From IMG/VR virus record IMGVR_UViG_3300008262_000007, positions 1-64,000 of that record: a stretch of 64,000 nt of DNA; one strand, written 5' to 3'. The notes under the pieces were generated by a model that had not been told where the DNA came from, did no database searches, and was given only the letters and a program-made list of their open reading frames with translations. The stretch comes from a virus. Shown here one piece after another: positions 1 through 8,428 of this stretch. Both the position numbers and the translations under genes were made by a program. Position 1 is the stretch's first letter, and every line of letters begins with the position of its first letter.

Positions 1-375
1 TATTAATACATCTGCATCAGTATTTTCTGCGGCATGAAAAATTGAATAGACTTTATGACTAAATCTTATTGCGTCCCATTTAAATCCCTTCCAACTATCT
101 TTTCTAGTAGCTTGTCTTTCTTTACTAACATCGCCATTGGCTTTAGGCACATCTTTCCATTTCTCTTTAAAAGCTACAAGTTTAGGAACTGACGAATGAA
201 GATCATGCAACTGTATTCTATGATGATAATTTGTAATTTTTGGATTACAGTCTTCTGGATATAACATAAGTGTTACTTCACTTGGCCAGTTAAGCATATA
301 ACTGTCAATCATACGCTGTGCATATTGCGTTAATCCTGCGTTATGAAAGGTAGTTACAACAGCAAATTTTCTCAT
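1..375 (-). CDS. Glycosyltransferase-like protein, 3' end cut by the window edge
   Basis: Reading leftwards from the ATG at 373-375, an open frame runs to base 1 without a stop, giving about 125 N-terminal residues. It begins MRKFAVVTTFHNAGLTQYAQ, a hydrophobic beta-strand followed by a helix, as at the start of a GT-A nucleotide-sugar domain. The start resembles the DxD-containing protein at 3924-4673, so the two are probably paralogous. The sugar-binding DxD would lie beyond the edge and cannot be seen. The ATG overlaps the stop of the next gene upstream (ATGA), which indicates translational coupling in the minus-strand sugar operon. The assignment is inferred from this resemblance and from the neighbours. 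Confidence 0.6.
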   Translation of the reverse strand, partial: MRKFAVVTTFHNAGLTQYAQRMIDSYMLNWPSEVTLMLYPEDCNPKITNYHHRIQLHDLHSSVPKLVAFKEKWKDVPKANGDVSKERQATRKDSWKGFKWDAIRFSHKVYSIFHAAENTDADVLI

Positions 376-1283
376 AGGTAATCCTTTATTATATTCCAAG
401 CAACACCTGACTGTAAGTCTTTAAAGTTAAAATGACACATTGATATCTTTTCAATCCAAGGTTGTCTATCAGGCATTAGCGGATTTTCAATCAATGACAG
501 GTGTGTGTTAGCAATATCAAATGCTTGACTAACTTTAGGATTAGGGTCTGTAACAAATACAGGAATGCCTTCAATTGCTGATGCAACTCCTGGACTACTA
601 TTGTAGGTTACAGTAGCCCATGCATATTTAAAGTCGTCTAATATATTTTCATTACTACTAATTTTTACATTAGGATGATTTAATTTAAGGTATTGTCTAG
701 CTCGTTTGTCGCCTGGATGTGCTCTAACAATTATAGGCCTATCAGTATATTTTCTTAATTCGTTAATAGTTTGATCACACCATTTCATTACATCTAGACC
801 GGCCATGCTCCATCCGCCGTTTCTTTGTAAACAAATTAATATATGAGCTCCTAGTAATCTCCAAGGATGCAATTCAAGCCCGATATCTTTTTTAATTTGT
901 TGCCAACGACTGGAGTCAACATTATTAGTAAAATAATTACCAGTAGTTGGAAATACATCATCAAGACTAAAACGAAGATATGTGTTAATGTTTTTAGGAT
1001 CTTTATATAAAAACAAATTACTATCTATTGCAATAGTATGTTTACCAATTCTTCTCTGAGATTCTATTATCTTCTTTCTAAACATCAAATGCGGAGCAGT
1101 GCCGCTATCTGCGTGTACCCACCCTTGCATCACTGCTAGGTCAGAAGGCTCCCATGTCATTGTTTCAACTTCTGTACTTAGGCCGTCCTGAACTCCAAGA
1201 TGAAAATTTCTTAGTACATCTCGTTTTTCTAATTTTGTATTGTTAGCAGGTATACCTGCGTAGTAAATTCTAACAGTTTTCAT
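372..1283 (-). CDS. Capsular polysaccharide synthesis/export-like protein (KpsS/Kdo-transferase type)
   Basis: This 303-residue protein has a C-terminal half typical of capsule synthesis proteins. A strand ends in RAHPGDKR (about residues 187-194), followed by a conserved T-x-N-S-S-P-G-x-A-S-A-I-E-G segment (about 226-239), which in that family forms the nucleotide-sugar-binding pocket. No signal peptide or membrane segment is visible, so it is probably cytoplasmic. It overlaps the broken gene upstream by 14 nt and the partial glycosyltransferase downstream by 4 nt. It is probably a glycosyltransferase acting on surface glycans. The exact sugar is unknown. Confidence 0.6.
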   Translation of the reverse strand: MKTVRIYYAGIPANNTKLEKRDVLRNFHLGVQDGLSTEVETMTWEPSDLAVMQGWVHADSGTAPHLMFRKKIIESQRRIGKHTIAIDSNLFLYKDPKNINTYLRFSLDDVFPTTGNYFTNNVDSSRWQQIKKDIGLELHPWRLLGAHILICLQRNGGWSMAGLDVMKWCDQTINELRKYTDRPIIVRAHPGDKRARQYLKLNHPNVKISSNENILDDFKYAWATVTYNSSPGVASAIEGIPVFVTDPNPKVSQAFDIANTHLSLIENPLMPDRQPWIEKISMCHFNFKDLQSGVAWNIIKDYL

Positions 1284-1918
1284 TCATTAGTATTCTATAT
1301 GCTGTGCCATTTTTTAATTCGTCTAGATGAAATTGGCCATATGCTAAATGACATGCCCATTTATATACTTTATCTATATCATGCACTGATGGCGTTTCAA
1401 TTAGGCTTAAATCTTTATCGCTTACAGGATCGGCCGCTGTTGGTGCAAGAGTAAATGCTGGCACTCCATATAATACACTTTCTACAGCAGCTATACTTTG
1501 ATAAGTTACTAGAGCATGACAATTATCTAAATCTTCAAATATTGTTTTTTGACGGTGTTACTAATAATATATGTTTGCCTCGCTTAGATTTTTCTATAGT
1601 ATAATCTAATTTTCTCCAGCGATCGTCTGGTCTATCTATAATTTGTCCATGCTGAACATCATTCTTAACAATGCGATGCCATTGTTTCCAACCATAAGGA
1701 TTAGATGGAGATTTGTAGTTTCCTACATATCCGCTGTCCATAAAATAAAAAGGATGGTTTGTTTCCCAGCACTGGTGTATAAGTTTTCGTTTACCCATAC
1801 TCCTAATTAATATTGGATTAGAACCAAAGTCTGTGTCATAATCTTGCGTAGGCAAATTTGCACCACGTGCAAACATATTAATATATTCGTCGTCGAGATT
1901 TTTACTTAGACAAATCAT
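1270..1918 (-). pseudogene. Broken paralogue of the capsule-type protein (frameshift plus internal deletion)
   Basis: Two fragments in different frames together match the neighbour at 372-1283. The 5' part (start ATG at 1916-1918, stop at 1535-1537) runs to a segment HILLVTPSK. The 3' part resumes in another frame as TIFEDLDNCHALVTYQS and ends at 1270. The break is at a run of six T on the plus strand (1545-1550). Against the intact paralogue about 55 residues are also missing at this point, including the equivalent of the RAHPGD segment. This looks like a roughly 165-nt deletion that shifted the frame, rather than a simple homopolymer read error. An ATG at 1985-1987 is possible but would overlap the preceding gene by 86 nt. 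Confidence 0.6.
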
Positions 1919-2588
1919 GTTGCTGACAGTGTTCTGTATATACTCGTTCTCTATGCCACTCGTTACAGAAATTTCCTTTGTCGGCAAATTCGTGAAAGCA
2001 AGGAGTTCCTAATGTATAATGTACTAACTTAGCATTGGGATTATATTCATATTCAATGTCTAGCCAATTCCATTCTTTAGGTAATTCGCCTATGCGGGTT
2101 TCATCTAACCACGAGAAACGGTGGAGGAAACTGCCTTTGGATCGCTGGATAAATTCAGGGGTAAGTTTCCTGTTGTGAAGGCTAGCACAATTCCACAGAA
2201 TAACACTAGACCAATTTTTTCGAGGATAGTCTTCATTTTTTGCTCCTAAATATTTAACAGGCATTTTAGTTTTGTAGTCGTGTTTGACTACCTGTACATC
2301 TTTGTTTTCGTCTTTTAAAGACCACAGTTCTGCAATGTCGCCACGTACAATCATATCACCGTCGATAAAAATTGCATGCCCTTCCCATTTCATTAAGTAC
2401 GGTACTAAAAATCTTGTGTATATAAAATGATTACTACCGTCTGTATGAGTTTCTGTATAATCTTTAAAAAGATTTAATGCTACAGGAATAATAGCTACAG
2501 GCTTAGAGGAATTTCTTATAATACTGTTTGCACAGGTATGATAAGCAATAGCTTCCCTAGGATCATAGCCTATAAAAACTGGAATCAT
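1902..2588 (-). CDS. Glycosyltransferase, GT8-like, with DxD motif
   Basis: The predicted 228-residue protein starts MIPVFIGYDPREAIAYHTCA and has a classic FIDGDMIV segment (D76-G-D78), the metal and nucleotide-sugar DxD site of GT8/GT-A enzymes. Later His and Asn positions (NWSSVILWNC, KLVHYTLGTP) also fit that fold. The start at 2588 is preferred over an ATG nine codons upstream because it forms an ATGA overlap with the stop of the cytidylyltransferase fusion gene. It should transfer a sugar from a UDP- or GDP-sugar in the cytoplasm. Donor and acceptor are unknown. Confidence 0.75.
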   Translation of the reverse strand: MIPVFIGYDPREAIAYHTCANSIIRNSSKPVAIIPVALNLFKDYTETHTDGSNHFIYTRFLVPYLMKWEGHAIFIDGDMIVRGDIAELWSLKDENKDVQVVKHDYKTKMPVKYLGAKNEDYPRKNWSSVILWNCASLHNRKLTPEFIQRSKGSFLHRFSWLDETRIGELPKEWNWLDIEYEYNPNAKLVHYTLGTPCFHEFADKGNFCNEWHRERVYTEHCQQHDLSK

Positions 2589-3349
2589 TTTCTTTCTATG
2601 TCCTCTTCTTCGCAACGATCGCCGTATTGTATTTCAATAAGTTTTAAAGGTTCATTAGATGGATTACATAATTGATGCCATTCTGTTTTTTTAATATGTA
2701 GGCTTTGGTGTTTATGAAAAACTCCATACAGTTCTTGGTCTGAACTTTTATTAATAGTATAAACTTCTGCTGTTCCTTCTGCTACAAACCAGTGTTCTGC
2801 ACGATCTTGATGTCGCTGCATACTTAAACATTGTCCAGGGTCAACTGTTAATTCTTTAACTTTTACTTCTCTATTGTTTTCGTGTAATATTCGATAATAT
2901 CCCCATTTGCGTTCAGTCTTAGGAGCTTTCCATTCTTGCAATATCCACGAGCTAGAGTTCTTTTTATCTTCGCCGCCTACACCAAATACAAATTCTAAAT
3001 TATTATCAACTACATCCATTTCTGGAATGTTCTTTGCTGTTCTATCACCGCCATTAGCAAATATTAATTTTGCATCAGGATAGTGTGCCCGAACTTGATG
3101 TATAAAATGTTTAGCAGATCCGTCTGAATCGTCAAATGTAAAAACTTCGTCGACCATTGACAGATTATTAATAATGCAGAGCCTTTCATTCCATGGCATG
3201 AATGCTGCACCCTTTTTACGCACTAACCACTCATCTGAATTAAGGCCGACTATTAGAACATCGCCAAGAGTTTTTGCTGCTTTAAAGTATGCTATGTGGC
3301 CGCTATGAACTGGATCAAAGCCTCCTGTAACTAACACAATTTTTGTCAT
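2585..3349 (-). CDS. Cytidylyl/adenylyltransferase fused to a ManC-type cupin
   Basis: Residues 1 to about 135 form a nucleotidyltransferase of the glycerol-3-phosphate cytidylyltransferase/RfaE C-domain group. They carry GGFDPVHSGH with the HxGH site at H15-H18, and a distal NSSSWI segment in place of the ISST signature. From about residue 148 the protein becomes a cupin like the C-terminal phosphomannose-isomerase part of ManC: Q-R-H (178-180), H186 and a tail LIEIQYGDRCEEEDIERK. The fusion would activate a sugar or polyol phosphate and isomerise or epimerise one in the same chain. It overlaps both neighbours by 4 nt. Domain calls are confident; the substrate is unknown. Confidence 0.7.
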   Translation of the reverse strand: MTKIVLVTGGFDPVHSGHIAYFKAAKTLGDVLIVGLNSDEWLVRKKGAAFMPWNERLCIINNLSMVDEVFTFDDSDGSAKHFIHQVRAHYPDAKLIFANGGDRTAKNIPEMDVVDNNLEFVFGVGGEDKKNSSSWILQEWKAPKTERKWGYYRILHENNREVKVKELTVDPGQCLSMQRHQDRAEHWFVAEGTAEVYTINKSSDQELYGVFHKHQSLHIKKTEWHQLCNPSNEPLKLIEIQYGDRCEEEDIERK

Positions 3350-3927
3350 AAGATATTAAATCCTTTATAATTATTCTTCCATGATTCATAGTCTGTCTGA
3401 GTAAAATCTATAGTGTCTTTTACAAACCATGTTTCAAATATATCCGTTGGACTGTTGCCTACATACACATTTTCAACAGCAACTTTATATCCAACAGCCT
3501 GCAAATAATCCCTTGCTATTTTATCATATTCGCCAGTTGACTGATATGCATCATGTTCAAAAGTTATACATTCAAATGTAAATCCTTCTTCTATAACTTT
3601 TTTTAATGCAAGGAATGTATTATGCGGAGGTTCGATATCGCAACTTAAATATCCAATATTTTTAGTTAGTCCAATTTTTGTAGCTGCTTGACTATAATTG
3701 AATGTTAGTGCGTTATCCCAAAATACTTTATTTTTTCTAGTTGACTTATCCCATTTCTTTTTATGAGTAAGATCTAGTTCTATACTAAATCCTAAAAATT
3801 GATGTCCTTCTAAAAGGAATGTATTGCTCATTCTAGTAGGCGAATTTGCACCAATTTCTATATAAGATTTGTTTTTGCAAATCTGTAATGCAAACCTATC
3901 TTGCATTGACTGACTTCCCTGCTTCAT
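3346..3927 (-). CDS. FkbM-like SAM-dependent methyltransferase
   Basis: This 193-residue protein has the SAM-binding strand-loop SYIEIGANSP (about residues 20-29). An acidic strand end FSIELD follows, and a later CDIEPPHNTF segment is the usual place for the D/N-P-P-like part of the active site. Length and order match FkbM-type O-methyltransferases, which often methylate sugars or sugar-linked products. It overlaps the genes on both sides by 4 nt, so it belongs to the same minus-strand transcript as the glycosyltransferases. A sugar substrate is inferred from that context. Confidence 0.65.
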   Translation of the reverse strand: MKQGSQSMQDRFALQICKNKSYIEIGANSPTRMSNTFLLEGHQFLGFSIELDLTHKKKWDKSTRKNKVFWDNALTFNYSQAATKIGLTKNIGYLSCDIEPPHNTFLALKKVIEEGFTFECITFEHDAYQSTGEYDKIARDYLQAVGYKVAVENVYVGNSPTDIFETWFVKDTIDFTQTDYESWKNNYKGFNIL

Positions 3928-4673
3928 AGCAATTCTTCTTTCGTTATCTTTTCGCCTTTGGCATACAATGCTTTATTTTTAGGATCAACCCAATGACGCA
4001 TATATTCTTTTAGTTCAGTGTGCATGAAAGGAGTTATGTGATTTATAGCAGATCCAAGATGATTTGTTTTAGCACCTTGTGCTTCTGCAAGTTTAACTCC
4101 ATTGGCCCAAGCACCTGTTTCCATGAACCTATGACAATTCATTATTTCTAATGTAGTGTGAGCTTTTCTATAATAATCAATAACTATATTTTTTAAAGGA
4201 TGCTTCATATTCAATATAAAAAATCCTGTTTCTGCTTCTCTATACTTTGCTTTGCCACCTGCAGGTATATCTACGCTAAGAGTGTTATTATCTAACAAAT
4301 TATAGAAAAAATCTAAAGGTATATCTTTTAGTGTAATAACATCACTGTCTAGCCAAATAAAAATATCATCATTAAATTCTTCAAGCGCACTAAGAACAAC
4401 GTGTCCTTTCATCCAAAATTTCTTACGACATATTACTTTTGGATTATCTGTGTGCCCTTCAACTAGATCTACAAAATTTTGAAATCTAGGGTTAATTTTA
4501 AAAAAATCTTTAATAATTAATCTATCTGACTGCTCTTCAGGAACAAAGTTTTCTGCCCAAAGTTCCATTTTTATTTCTTTGGGCCAATGCTTTAAAAACG
4601 TTGTAATTGACTCTTTACCGATAAGGTCGTAATAGGGCCTGTGCTGTGAGGTTATAACTCGAATAGATCGCAT
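3924..4673 (-). CDS. Glycosyltransferase-like protein with DxD motif
   Basis: The 249-residue protein contains IFIWLDSDVI with a DxD site at D109-S-D111 after an N-terminal strand RSIRVITSQHRPYYD. This is the GT-A arrangement for binding a metal-chelated nucleotide sugar. A later segment ETGFFILNMKHP resembles the acceptor side of GT8-like or DUF-type glycosyltransferases. It is the first gene of the minus-strand sugar operon. Upstream are an SD-like AAAGGAA and a late promoter 30 nt before the ATG. The N-terminus resembles the partial protein at 1-375. Donor and acceptor are unknown. Confidence 0.6.
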   Translation of the reverse strand: MRSIRVITSQHRPYYDLIGKESITTFLKHWPKEIKMELWAENFVPEEQSDRLIIKDFFKINPRFQNFVDLVEGHTDNPKVICRKKFWMKGHVVLSALEEFNDDIFIWLDSDVITLKDIPLDFFYNLLDNNTLSVDIPAGGKAKYREAETGFFILNMKHPLKNIVIDYYRKAHTTLEIMNCHRFMETGAWANGVKLAEAQGAKTNHLGSAINHITPFMHTELKEYMRHWVDPKNKALYAKGEKITKEELL

Positions 4674-4702
4674 GAAATTCCTTTTGCCATTAACTGCTAC
4701 TA

Positions 4703-4718
4703 TTATTTAGCTAAATAA
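4703..4718. promoter_or_regulatory. Perfect 16-bp palindrome carrying a late-promoter motif on each strand
   Basis: TTATTTAGCTAAATAA is its own reverse complement. It presents CTAAATAA, a T4/cyanophage-type late -10 motif, on both strands between two divergent genes. On the minus strand the core ends 30 nt before the ATG at 4673 and an SD follows. On the plus strand the core TAAATA (4712-4717) lies 5 nt before the ATG at 4723 and no SD fits. Confidence 0.6.
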
Positions 4719-4722
4719 ATTT

Positions 4723-5583
4723 ATGAAGAATATTGTGTTGACCGGTCATAAAGGCTTCATAGGAAGTCACTATTACAATAAAATCAAAGAGAATTTTAAT
4801 GTTTCTACATTTGATTTAAAAGAGGGTAAAAATCTTTGCTTGCAAGAAGTAACCGCTACTGCGCCCGATTGTGACGTTGTTGTGCATATGGCTGCAACCA
4901 ATGGAACTAAGCTGTTCTATGAGATCCCAACAGAAGTTGCATTTAACAATACTTTGCCAACTTTTAATTTAATTAATCGTTATAAAGAAACAAATACTAA
5001 ATTTGTTTTTACTAGCACTTGTGAAATATTTAATGGAGCAATTGACGCTGGACTATATCCTGTGCCCACAGACGAAAAAGTTCCTGTGATGTTTAATGAC
5101 ATTACAAATCCTAGATGGAGCTATAGTATACCAAAAGCACTGGGCGAAAACCTAGTAGCCAACTCAGGACTAGATTGGTTAGTAATACGTTATTTTAATA
5201 TATATGGTCCAGGGCAGATTGATCATTTTATTTCAGAATTTGTTGATCGTGTAAGCAAAGGTGAATACTATATCAAAGGCAATGATACTCGTAGTTTTTG
5301 CTATGTAGACGATGCTGTTGAAATAACACATCAATTAATCATGAATCATAAAAATTCTATAGTCAATGTAGGAAGACAAGAAGAAAATAATATAGCAGAC
5401 GTTGCTAGAATAATTATGGACTTAATGGGCGTGGATCCCAATAAGTTAGAAATATTACCTGGCCCAAAAGGTAGTGCAAAACGTAGATGTCCTGACACTG
5501 TATTAATGCAAAAATTAACAAATTTTAAAAATTATACATCTCTTAGAGATGGACTAAAAACAACTGTAGAGAGTTTATTATGA
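4723..5583 (+). CDS. NAD-dependent sugar epimerase/dehydratase (extended SDR)
   Basis: This 286-residue protein has the Rossmann motif TGHKGFIG (G8-xx-G11-xx-G14), the TSTCEIF strand holding the catalytic Ser/Thr position, and YxxxK at Y134-K138. The RYFNIYGPGQ segment is typical of UDP- or dTDP-sugar 4-epimerases and 4,6-dehydratases. It should convert a nucleotide-activated sugar. The gene abuts the UDP-sugar dehydrogenase with a 4-nt overlap, so the two enzymes probably act in the same pathway. It lacks an SD and has a late motif 5 nt before the ATG. The precise sugar cannot be read from the sequence. Confidence 0.8.
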   Translation: MKNIVLTGHKGFIGSHYYNKIKENFNVSTFDLKEGKNLCLQEVTATAPDCDVVVHMAATNGTKLFYEIPTEVAFNNTLPTFNLINRYKETNTKFVFTSTCEIFNGAIDAGLYPVPTDEKVPVMFNDITNPRWSYSIPKALGENLVANSGLDWLVIRYFNIYGPGQIDHFISEFVDRVSKGEYYIKGNDTRSFCYVDDAVEITHQLIMNHKNSIVNVGRQEENNIADVARIIMDLMGVDPNKLEILPGPKGSAKRRCPDTVLMQKLTNFKNYTSLRDGLKTTVESLL

Positions 5584-6371
5584 AAGTAGGAATAATTGGA
5601 GTAGGCGCTGTTGGCAGTGCATGTAGAAAAGGTTTTGAATTATTAAGCCACGAAGTTAAAGTACACGATCCTAAATTTAATACTAAAATAGAGGACGTTA
5701 TTGATACAGACATTGTATACGTTTGTGTACCAACTCCAGAAAGCGAAGATGGTAGTTGTGACCTAAGTATTGTAAGACAAACTATAAATGAATTAGAAAA
5801 ATTAGCATATGCGGGTGTTGTTGCATTAAAATCAACTAGCGTTCCTGGAACAACAGAAGAGCTAATAAGCAAAACTAATCTTAGAATATGCTTTGTTCCT
5901 GAATTTCTACGAGAAAGAAGTGCAGTAGAAGATTTTGTAGTCAATCACGATTTACTTGCTGTAGGATGTCATTCAACAGATGTGTTTGACGTAGTTGTTG
6001 CAAGTCACGGATTTTTTCCTAAGAATAAAGTTATGCTTACTCCTACCGAAGCTGAAATACTAAAATACTACTCTAATGTGTTTAATGCTACACGAATTGT
6101 ATTTGCAAATGCAATGTATGAAATCTGTCAAGCACTAGATGCAGACTACGATAAAATTAAAGATACATATCTAATTCGAAAAACTGCTAGTCCTGACTAT
6201 CTAGATTGCAATGAAAGAATGCGAGGGTATGGCGGCATGTGTTTGCCTAAAGATACAAAGGCCATTGACTCTTTAATTAAAAAATTAAATTTAAATTTAA
6301 AATTATTTGAAGCAGTTGACCAAGATAATACAAAGTTTAAAAAAACAGTATTTCCTGGAATGCGTCCGTGA
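5580..6371 (+). CDS. UDP-glucose/GDP-mannose 6-dehydrogenase family, short form
   Basis: The 263-residue protein has GVGAVG (G7-x-G9-xx-G12) for NAD binding. It also has the family helix EILKYYSNVFNATRI with the conserved Lys and Asn (K162, N166), and the catalytic loop GYGGMCLPKD with Cys221. Family members are usually about 400 residues. This one stops shortly after the catalytic domain and lacks the C-terminal UDP-binding domain, as in several phage versions. It should oxidise the C6 of a nucleotide sugar to the uronic acid if active. It is coupled to both neighbours by 4-nt overlaps. Confidence 0.8.
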   Translation: MKVGIIGVGAVGSACRKGFELLSHEVKVHDPKFNTKIEDVIDTDIVYVCVPTPESEDGSCDLSIVRQTINELEKLAYAGVVALKSTSVPGTTEELISKTNLRICFVPEFLRERSAVEDFVVNHDLLAVGCHSTDVFDVVVASHGFFPKNKVMLTPTEAEILKYYSNVFNATRIVFANAMYEICQALDADYDKIKDTYLIRKTASPDYLDCNERMRGYGGMCLPKDTKAIDSLIKKLNLNLKLFEAVDQDNTKFKKTVFPGMRP

Positions 6372-7975
6372 ATCCAAAAATTCTTTTAGTATATCCTAAT
6401 CTTCCTTTAATGATGGCTCCTGCTATCAGCATGGGGATTTTTAATGCAATATGCAAAAATGAAGGATGTGCAGTTGAAATTTTTGAAACTACACAGTACA
6501 GTGATGCATACTCTAATCGTCACATACGCATGACAGAAATTGGCGCTAATCGTCCTAACAAAGATGACGAAGTCAAAGATATGTTTCATATTCAGCCAAC
6601 TAGTGAAATTGTTCCAAACTTTATAAATCATGTAAAAACTTTCAAACCTGACTTAATTTTAATGGGTGTGCAAGAAGATGTTTGGGGCATGTCTTTAACG
6701 CTGTTAGATGCAATTAAAGATTTAAATGTTGATCATATCCTTGGCGGAGTGTTCCCTACAAGTGCTCCGCAGATAGTTTTAGGCAATCCTTTAGTAAAAC
6801 GTATAGGTATGCACGAAGGTGAAAATATTGTGCTAGAAGCCATAAATTGCCTTAAAAATGGTGATAGTCTAGATACTGTTGCAGGCACATGGTGGAAGGA
6901 TCGATTTGGACTTGTTCATAAGAACCCCTTGCCTCAACTCTGCGACATTACTAAGGTAACACCTGACTTTACTTGTTTTGCTGATTATCGCTGGCAACGC
7001 CCTATGGGTGGAAAAATCTTCAAAAGAGCAGTATCAATGGAGACTTATAGAGGGTGTCCCTATAACTGCACATACTGCAATAGTCCTAACACAAGAAACT
7101 TTTCTAAGGCGGCTGGTACTGGCAACTTCATGCGGCGCAAGTGTGTTAAGACCATTGAGAGAGATTTACTCTACTACAAAGAGCTTTATGAGCCTGACCT
7201 TATAATGTTCCAAGATGACAGCTTTTTGGCCAGGCCGAAACGTGAAATCTTTGAATTTTGCGAGATGTGGAGCAAGTACAAAATACCATTTTGGTTCAAC
7301 ACTAGAATTGAGAACTGTGCTCCTGATGTACTGGCTGCACTCAAAGAAGCGGGTGTGTATCGTATGACATTTGGTCTTGAGAGTGGTAATGAGGAATATC
7401 GATCAACAGTGCTAAAACGTGCAGTGACCAACAAAAAGTACCTAGAATACTTTGATTATATCAATGAAAGCAACATACCATACAGCCTTAATGTAATCAT
7501 AGGTATGCCGTTTGAAACTCGGAGCATGGTGCTTGAAACTGCTGACATGATAAGAGCCAGCAAGGGGTATGACGGTTTAACCATTTCGATGTTTCAACCA
7601 TACCATGGTACAGATTTGAGGGCCATGGCAGTAGAAAATGGATTTTTACCTGAAAATTTCATCAATGGTCAAGACAGCTCTGAGATGGGTGGTGGCTACC
7701 TCGATTCGTGGGCTCTTCGGATGCCACAGCCTTACCTTCAGCCTAATGAAGTGAAAGCACTCACTCGAACCTTTGCTCTTTATGCTCACTTTGGTCGCGA
7801 GCACTATGATGAAATTTACCGTGCAGAGACGGATGATGAGGTGTATAAACGCCTAATGACCCAGTACCAACATGAATTCTTTGGGGATATTCAGCAAGGC
7901 GGCGCAGACCGGATTAACTCCAAGTACTGCGCCGTGCATGATGCATCAAGCACCTATAACTTTGTAACTGCTTAG
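6368..7975 (+). CDS. B12-binding-domain radical SAM enzyme
   Basis: The gene starts with GTG at 6368, overlapping the previous stop as GTGA. Residues 1 to about 170 form a cobalamin-binding-like Rossmann domain. Residues 225-240 hold the [4Fe-4S] motif CPYNCTYC (C230, C234, C237), followed by a radical SAM barrel with the later FGLESGNEEYR segment. Such enzymes carry out radical methylation, ring contraction or rearrangement. In this operon a sugar-related or cell-surface product is plausible but unproven. The second half is visibly richer in G+C than the first and than the neighbours. The 3' end overlaps the stop of uvsY on the other strand. Confidence 0.8.
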   Translation: MNPKILLVYPNLPLMMAPAISMGIFNAICKNEGCAVEIFETTQYSDAYSNRHIRMTEIGANRPNKDDEVKDMFHIQPTSEIVPNFINHVKTFKPDLILMGVQEDVWGMSLTLLDAIKDLNVDHILGGVFPTSAPQIVLGNPLVKRIGMHEGENIVLEAINCLKNGDSLDTVAGTWWKDRFGLVHKNPLPQLCDITKVTPDFTCFADYRWQRPMGGKIFKRAVSMETYRGCPYNCTYCNSPNTRNFSKAAGTGNFMRRKCVKTIERDLLYYKELYEPDLIMFQDDSFLARPKREIFEFCEMWSKYKIPFWFNTRIENCAPDVLAALKEAGVYRMTFGLESGNEEYRSTVLKRAVTNKKYLEYFDYINESNIPYSLNVIIGMPFETRSMVLETADMIRASKGYDGLTISMFQPYHGTDLRAMAVENGFLPENFINGQDSSEMGGGYLDSWALRMPQPYLQPNEVKALTRTFALYAHFGREHYDEIYRAETDDEVYKRLMTQYQHEFFGDIQQGGADRINSKYCAVHDASSTYNFVTA

Positions 7976-8427
7976 AGCGAAGCGTCTTCCATACCGGCAA
8001 CTCTGAGCTTAACTACGTTGGTAATTTGCCATTGTTTCTGGTCTAATGCCTTCAAAACACCAAGCCATTTGTTACGAACAAGTGCAAACTCATTAATAAT
8101 CTTTTCGTAGTCAACTACGTCACTTTCACCGTCAACATACTTCTCAACATCTCGACTGCTTAGTGCTCGTTGATAATTTTCTAGATATTTCTTAAAGTAA
8201 GAACTACGCAGTCTACGTAGTTCTATGTTCATATACTCTAAAATTGCCTCAATTTCTTGAAGTTGGTTGAATCTTTGTTCAACAATGCCGGGCATCTCTG
8301 CTGCGGCACGTTCAACATTGCCTTTGAGCTTAACTTCTTGTCGAGCCTGTACTAGTTCGTTTTCAAAATGCATAACTGCATCAGGAATCTTTGAAATATC
8401 ACGAGATACTTCTGAATACCAACCCAT
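7972..8427 (-). CDS. uvsY: UvsY-like recombination mediator
   Basis: This roughly 151-residue helical protein directly follows uvsX and one small gene, the usual place of uvsY in T4-like marine phages. UvsY loads UvsX recombinase onto gp32-coated single-stranded DNA. The segment RRLRSSYFKKYLENYQRALS and the C-terminal NKWLGVLKALDQKQWQITN match the known pattern of a basic helical protein with no cofactor motif. The start at 8427 is preferred over a frame extension to 8466, because the extension would overlap the preceding gene by 38 nt. The identity rests on position and general resemblance. Confidence 0.75.
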   Translation of the reverse strand: MGWYSEVSRDISKIPDAVMHFENELVQARQEVKLKGNVERAAAEMPGIVEQRFNQLQEIEAILEYMNIELRRLRSSYFKKYLENYQRALSSRDVEKYVDGESDVVDYEKIINEFALVRNKWLGVLKALDQKQWQITNVVKLRVAGMEDASL

Positions 8428-8428
8428 A

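Noticed and set aside
1541-1555. Programmed -1 frameshift at an A AAA AAC-type slippery site in the broken capsule gene
   Set aside because: The heptamer is in the right phase, but a -1 shift meets a stop after about five codons. The 3' fragment needs a +1 (or -2) shift, and a segment is also missing relative to the paralogue.
5543-7434. Minus-strand open frames opposite the dehydrogenase and radical SAM genes
   Set aside because: The plus-strand genes are motif-supported across the whole region. The minus frames match nothing recognisable.
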